Shown here one piece after another: positions 62,455-64,000 of a stretch of 64,000 nt of DNA. Numbering within the stretch: position 1 is the first letter of the stretch; every line of letters starts with the position of its first letter. Where the stretch lies: the NCBI RefSeq assembly GCF_018919215.1, contig NZ_JAHLQK010000002.1:496001-560000 (forward strand). Direction: 5' to 3'. A program made the position numbers and the translations under genes. Source of the DNA: Alkaliphilus flagellatus (lineage in GTDB: Bacteria; Bacillota; Clostridia; Peptostreptococcales; Natronincolaceae). Under the pieces are notes generated by a model, which was not told the DNA's origin, did not search any database, and was given only the letters and a program-made list of their open reading frames with translations.

Positions 62455-63843
62455 GTGGCAGATTTAATAAGGTTTGATTTGGTTACATGGATAACGAGTC
62501 CTTATATTCTAATGTTTGTAGCAGTATTTACAGGGGTTTTGCTAGGGAATATTAAAATCGGAAAATTTAATTTTGGAGCATCGGGATGTTTGTTCACTGG
62601 ATTATTTATAGGGTGGGCGGTATATGGATATGGGATTAATATTCAAGAAGGACAAAGTGGAGTTGAAGCAGCTCGGAGCATGCTTTCAGTGGGAGTTGTC
62701 CCATCTACATTCTTTAACTTATTTCTGGTTTTCTTTGTGGTAGCTGTTGGCTTACTTGCTGCTAAAGACCTAGGGGCTGTTATAAAAAAATATGGGTCTA
62801 AATTTGTAGTATTAGGCTTTGTAATTACTCTTTCGGGGGCAATAGCAACTTATGGTATGGTTTTACTTAGTCCGATTGATAACCCTTATGAGGTATCAGG
62901 TATTTATACAGGAGCATTAACCAGTTCGCCTGGCCTTGCAGCTGCTATTGAGACAGCAAGAGAGCACGCAACTGTAAGGGTAAATGGATTTGCAGATGCT
63001 GATACACAAGAAAGAGAAAAATTTATGAAAGTATTAGATCCTTCAGGAGAAGTATATCAGGCATCCTTGGATTCTTTAACAAATGATCAAGAAAGTCAAT
63101 TTATTAAAAATGCAGAGTCTGGAATTGGACTAGGGTATGCGGTAGGATATCCTTTTGGTGTAATTATAGTTATTATAGCTATAAATTTTATACCAAAAAT
63201 TTTCAAAATGAATTTAGATGAAGAAAAGGAACGATTCCATCAAGAAATGCAGGAAGCACGTTCTATGGTTAAAGGGGGTAGAGAAGTTGTAGAAACTAAA
63301 TTTGATATCATTGCATTTGCATTTGCCTGTTTCTTTGGGTATAGTATAGGCATTATAGAAATATATTTAGGTTCTGTGATAGGCTACTTTAGCCTAGGAG
63401 CTACAGGAGGAGCATTAATAGGATCTCTTATACTGGGCTATATAGGGAAAATTGGTCCGATGAGTTTTAGAATGGATACAAAGGTATTAGGGATTGTTAG
63501 AGAGTTATCTTTATGCTTTTTCTTAGCTGTTGTAGGATTACGATATGGATATCAGGTTTTTGATGCTATATTAGGTACAGGAGCATCCTTAGCGATAATA
63601 TCATTATTTGTAGGGACAGTAGCAATTCTTGTAGGTTTCTTAATAGGAAGATATGTATTTAAATTAAACTGGATAATGCTAGCGGGATCTATATGTGGTG
63701 GAATGACTTCTACGCCAGGCTTAGGGGTTGCTATTGATGCTTTAGATAGTGACGATCCGGCGGCTGGCTATGGTGCAGTATACCCATTTGCACTATTAGG
63801 AATGGTATTATTTACAATAATATTACACAAGTTACCTATGTAA
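62455..63843 (+). CDS. AspT/YidE-type transporter
   Basis: 462 residues, GTG start behind GGGGGAG. Two five- to six-segment membrane halves each contain the duplicated family motif (GALTSSPGLAAAIE and GGMTSTPGLGVAID). A hydrophilic stretch near residues 160-215 lies in the first half, and no RCK domain is seen, unlike full-length AspT. Known members exchange amino acids such as aspartate for alanine. Given the fermentation genes in the window, an amino-acid or product exchanger is plausible, but the substrate is not shown. A DUF3870 gene follows directly. Confidence 0.87.
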   Translation: MADLIRFDLVTWITSPYILMFVAVFTGVLLGNIKIGKFNFGASGCLFTGLFIGWAVYGYGINIQEGQSGVEAARSMLSVGVVPSTFFNLFLVFFVVAVGLLAAKDLGAVIKKYGSKFVVLGFVITLSGAIATYGMVLLSPIDNPYEVSGIYTGALTSSPGLAAAIETAREHATVRVNGFADADTQEREKFMKVLDPSGEVYQASLDSLTNDQESQFIKNAESGIGLGYAVGYPFGVIIVIIAINFIPKIFKMNLDEEKERFHQEMQEARSMVKGGREVVETKFDIIAFAFACFFGYSIGIIEIYLGSVIGYFSLGATGGALIGSLILGYIGKIGPMSFRMDTKVLGIVRELSLCFFLAVVGLRYGYQVFDAILGTGASLAIISLFVGTVAILVGFLIGRYVFKLNWIMLAGSICGGMTSTPGLGVAIDALDSDDPAAGYGAVYPFALLGMVLFTIILHKLPM

Positions 63844-63924
63844 TATAAATAAAATTGTCATTTCAACTTATATATTTTGATAGAATATATAATGTATAGA
63901 AATCTAGATAGGAGTGATGATTAC

Positions 63925-64000
63925 ATGGAACCTTTTGAAATATTTATAAGTGGTTATGCAAAATTACCTATGGGCACAACAGCAGAGGAATTATATAAAG
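63925..64000 (+). CDS. DUF3870-like protein (cut by window end)
   Basis: Only the first 25 codons are present, starting behind AGGAGTGAT and reading EPFEIFISGYAKLPMGTTAEEL. This resembles the N terminus of DUF3870 proteins, as at 39546. The gene lies 81 bases downstream of the AspT-type transporter on the same strand. Confidence 0.6.
   Translation, partial: MEPFEIFISGYAKLPMGTTAEELYK

Noticed and set aside
1-64000. CRISPR arrays, tRNA and rRNA genes, prophage
   Set aside because: No regularly spaced repeats, no cloverleaf or conserved rRNA segments and no phage structural genes were recognised.

Overview
The window is AT-rich bacterial DNA with strong purine-rich ribosome-binding sites, frequent TTG/GTG starts and many hairpin-plus-U terminators. 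The content points to a spore-forming, anaerobic, amino-acid-fermenting member of the Clostridia. Sporulation-type genes (YabS/YabT-like pair, SleL-like cortex hydrolase, a short SASP-like protein) sit with a complete core of the coenzyme-B12/radical-SAM lysine fermentation pathway. The genus cannot be fixed from sequence reading alone; an Alkaliphilus-like clostridium is a guess. No tRNA, rRNA or CRISPR array was seen.

Layout. 1-2.2 kb: end of a double-HTH MerR regulator with an ABC-2 exporter. 2.4-17.3 kb: an anaerobic-respiration island with three flavinylated lipoprotein reductases. Two near-identical paralogues (5211 and 15483) keep the full fumarate-reductase active-site set. The third (10615) has a tyrosine in place of the substrate histidine, as in urocanate reductase. 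Two of the three lie beside a two-component system, and a decayed histidine-kinase fragment lies before the third. Between them, two remnants of one insertion sequence bracket an ECF sigma/anti-sigma pair. 17.3-30.3 kb: OYE-family reductase, DMT transporter, lysA-ldcA-peptidase-serine hydrolase cluster, HMA/cupredoxin copper-type membrane protein, rhodanese, thioesterase, DsrE and cysteine-desulfurase-like proteins. 30.4-32 kb: a MarR-DUF169 pair with palindromic operators, bracketed by two almost identical 127-bp MITEs. 32-43 kb: DUF2935, ilvE, hemerythrin, SleL, RlmL-like methyltransferase, a DUF819-DUF3870-dipeptide epimerase cluster and small stress/redox genes.

43.2-52.3 kb: lysine fermentation. 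A sigma-54 activator precedes a textbook -24/-12 promoter and then kdd-kamA-kamB-kamC-kamD-kamE. The products turn L-lysine into beta-lysine, then 3,5-diaminohexanoate, then 3-keto-5-aminohexanoate; KamB/KamC service the B12 mutase. The later genes kce and kal are not in the window. 52.4-55.6 kb: a complete Agr peptide quorum-sensing locus in the order A-C-B-D, including a 43-residue AgrD precursor that is easily missed. 55.8-62 kb: DUF881, yabS, yabT, tilS, ftsH, matching the order of this neighbourhood in Bacillus apart from missing spoIIE and hpt. 62-64 kb: an AspT/YidE-type transporter followed by a second DUF3870 gene cut by the window end.

The most interesting points are: the candidate urocanate reductase with its own sensor system; the duplicated kinase-reductase unit broken next to an IS-bracketed sigma module; the MITE-bracketed MarR-DUF169 unit with its palindromes; the Agr locus behind the lysine operon; two DUF3870 genes beside two unrelated transporter families; and a class A-type serine hydrolase carrying a four-cysteine insertion.
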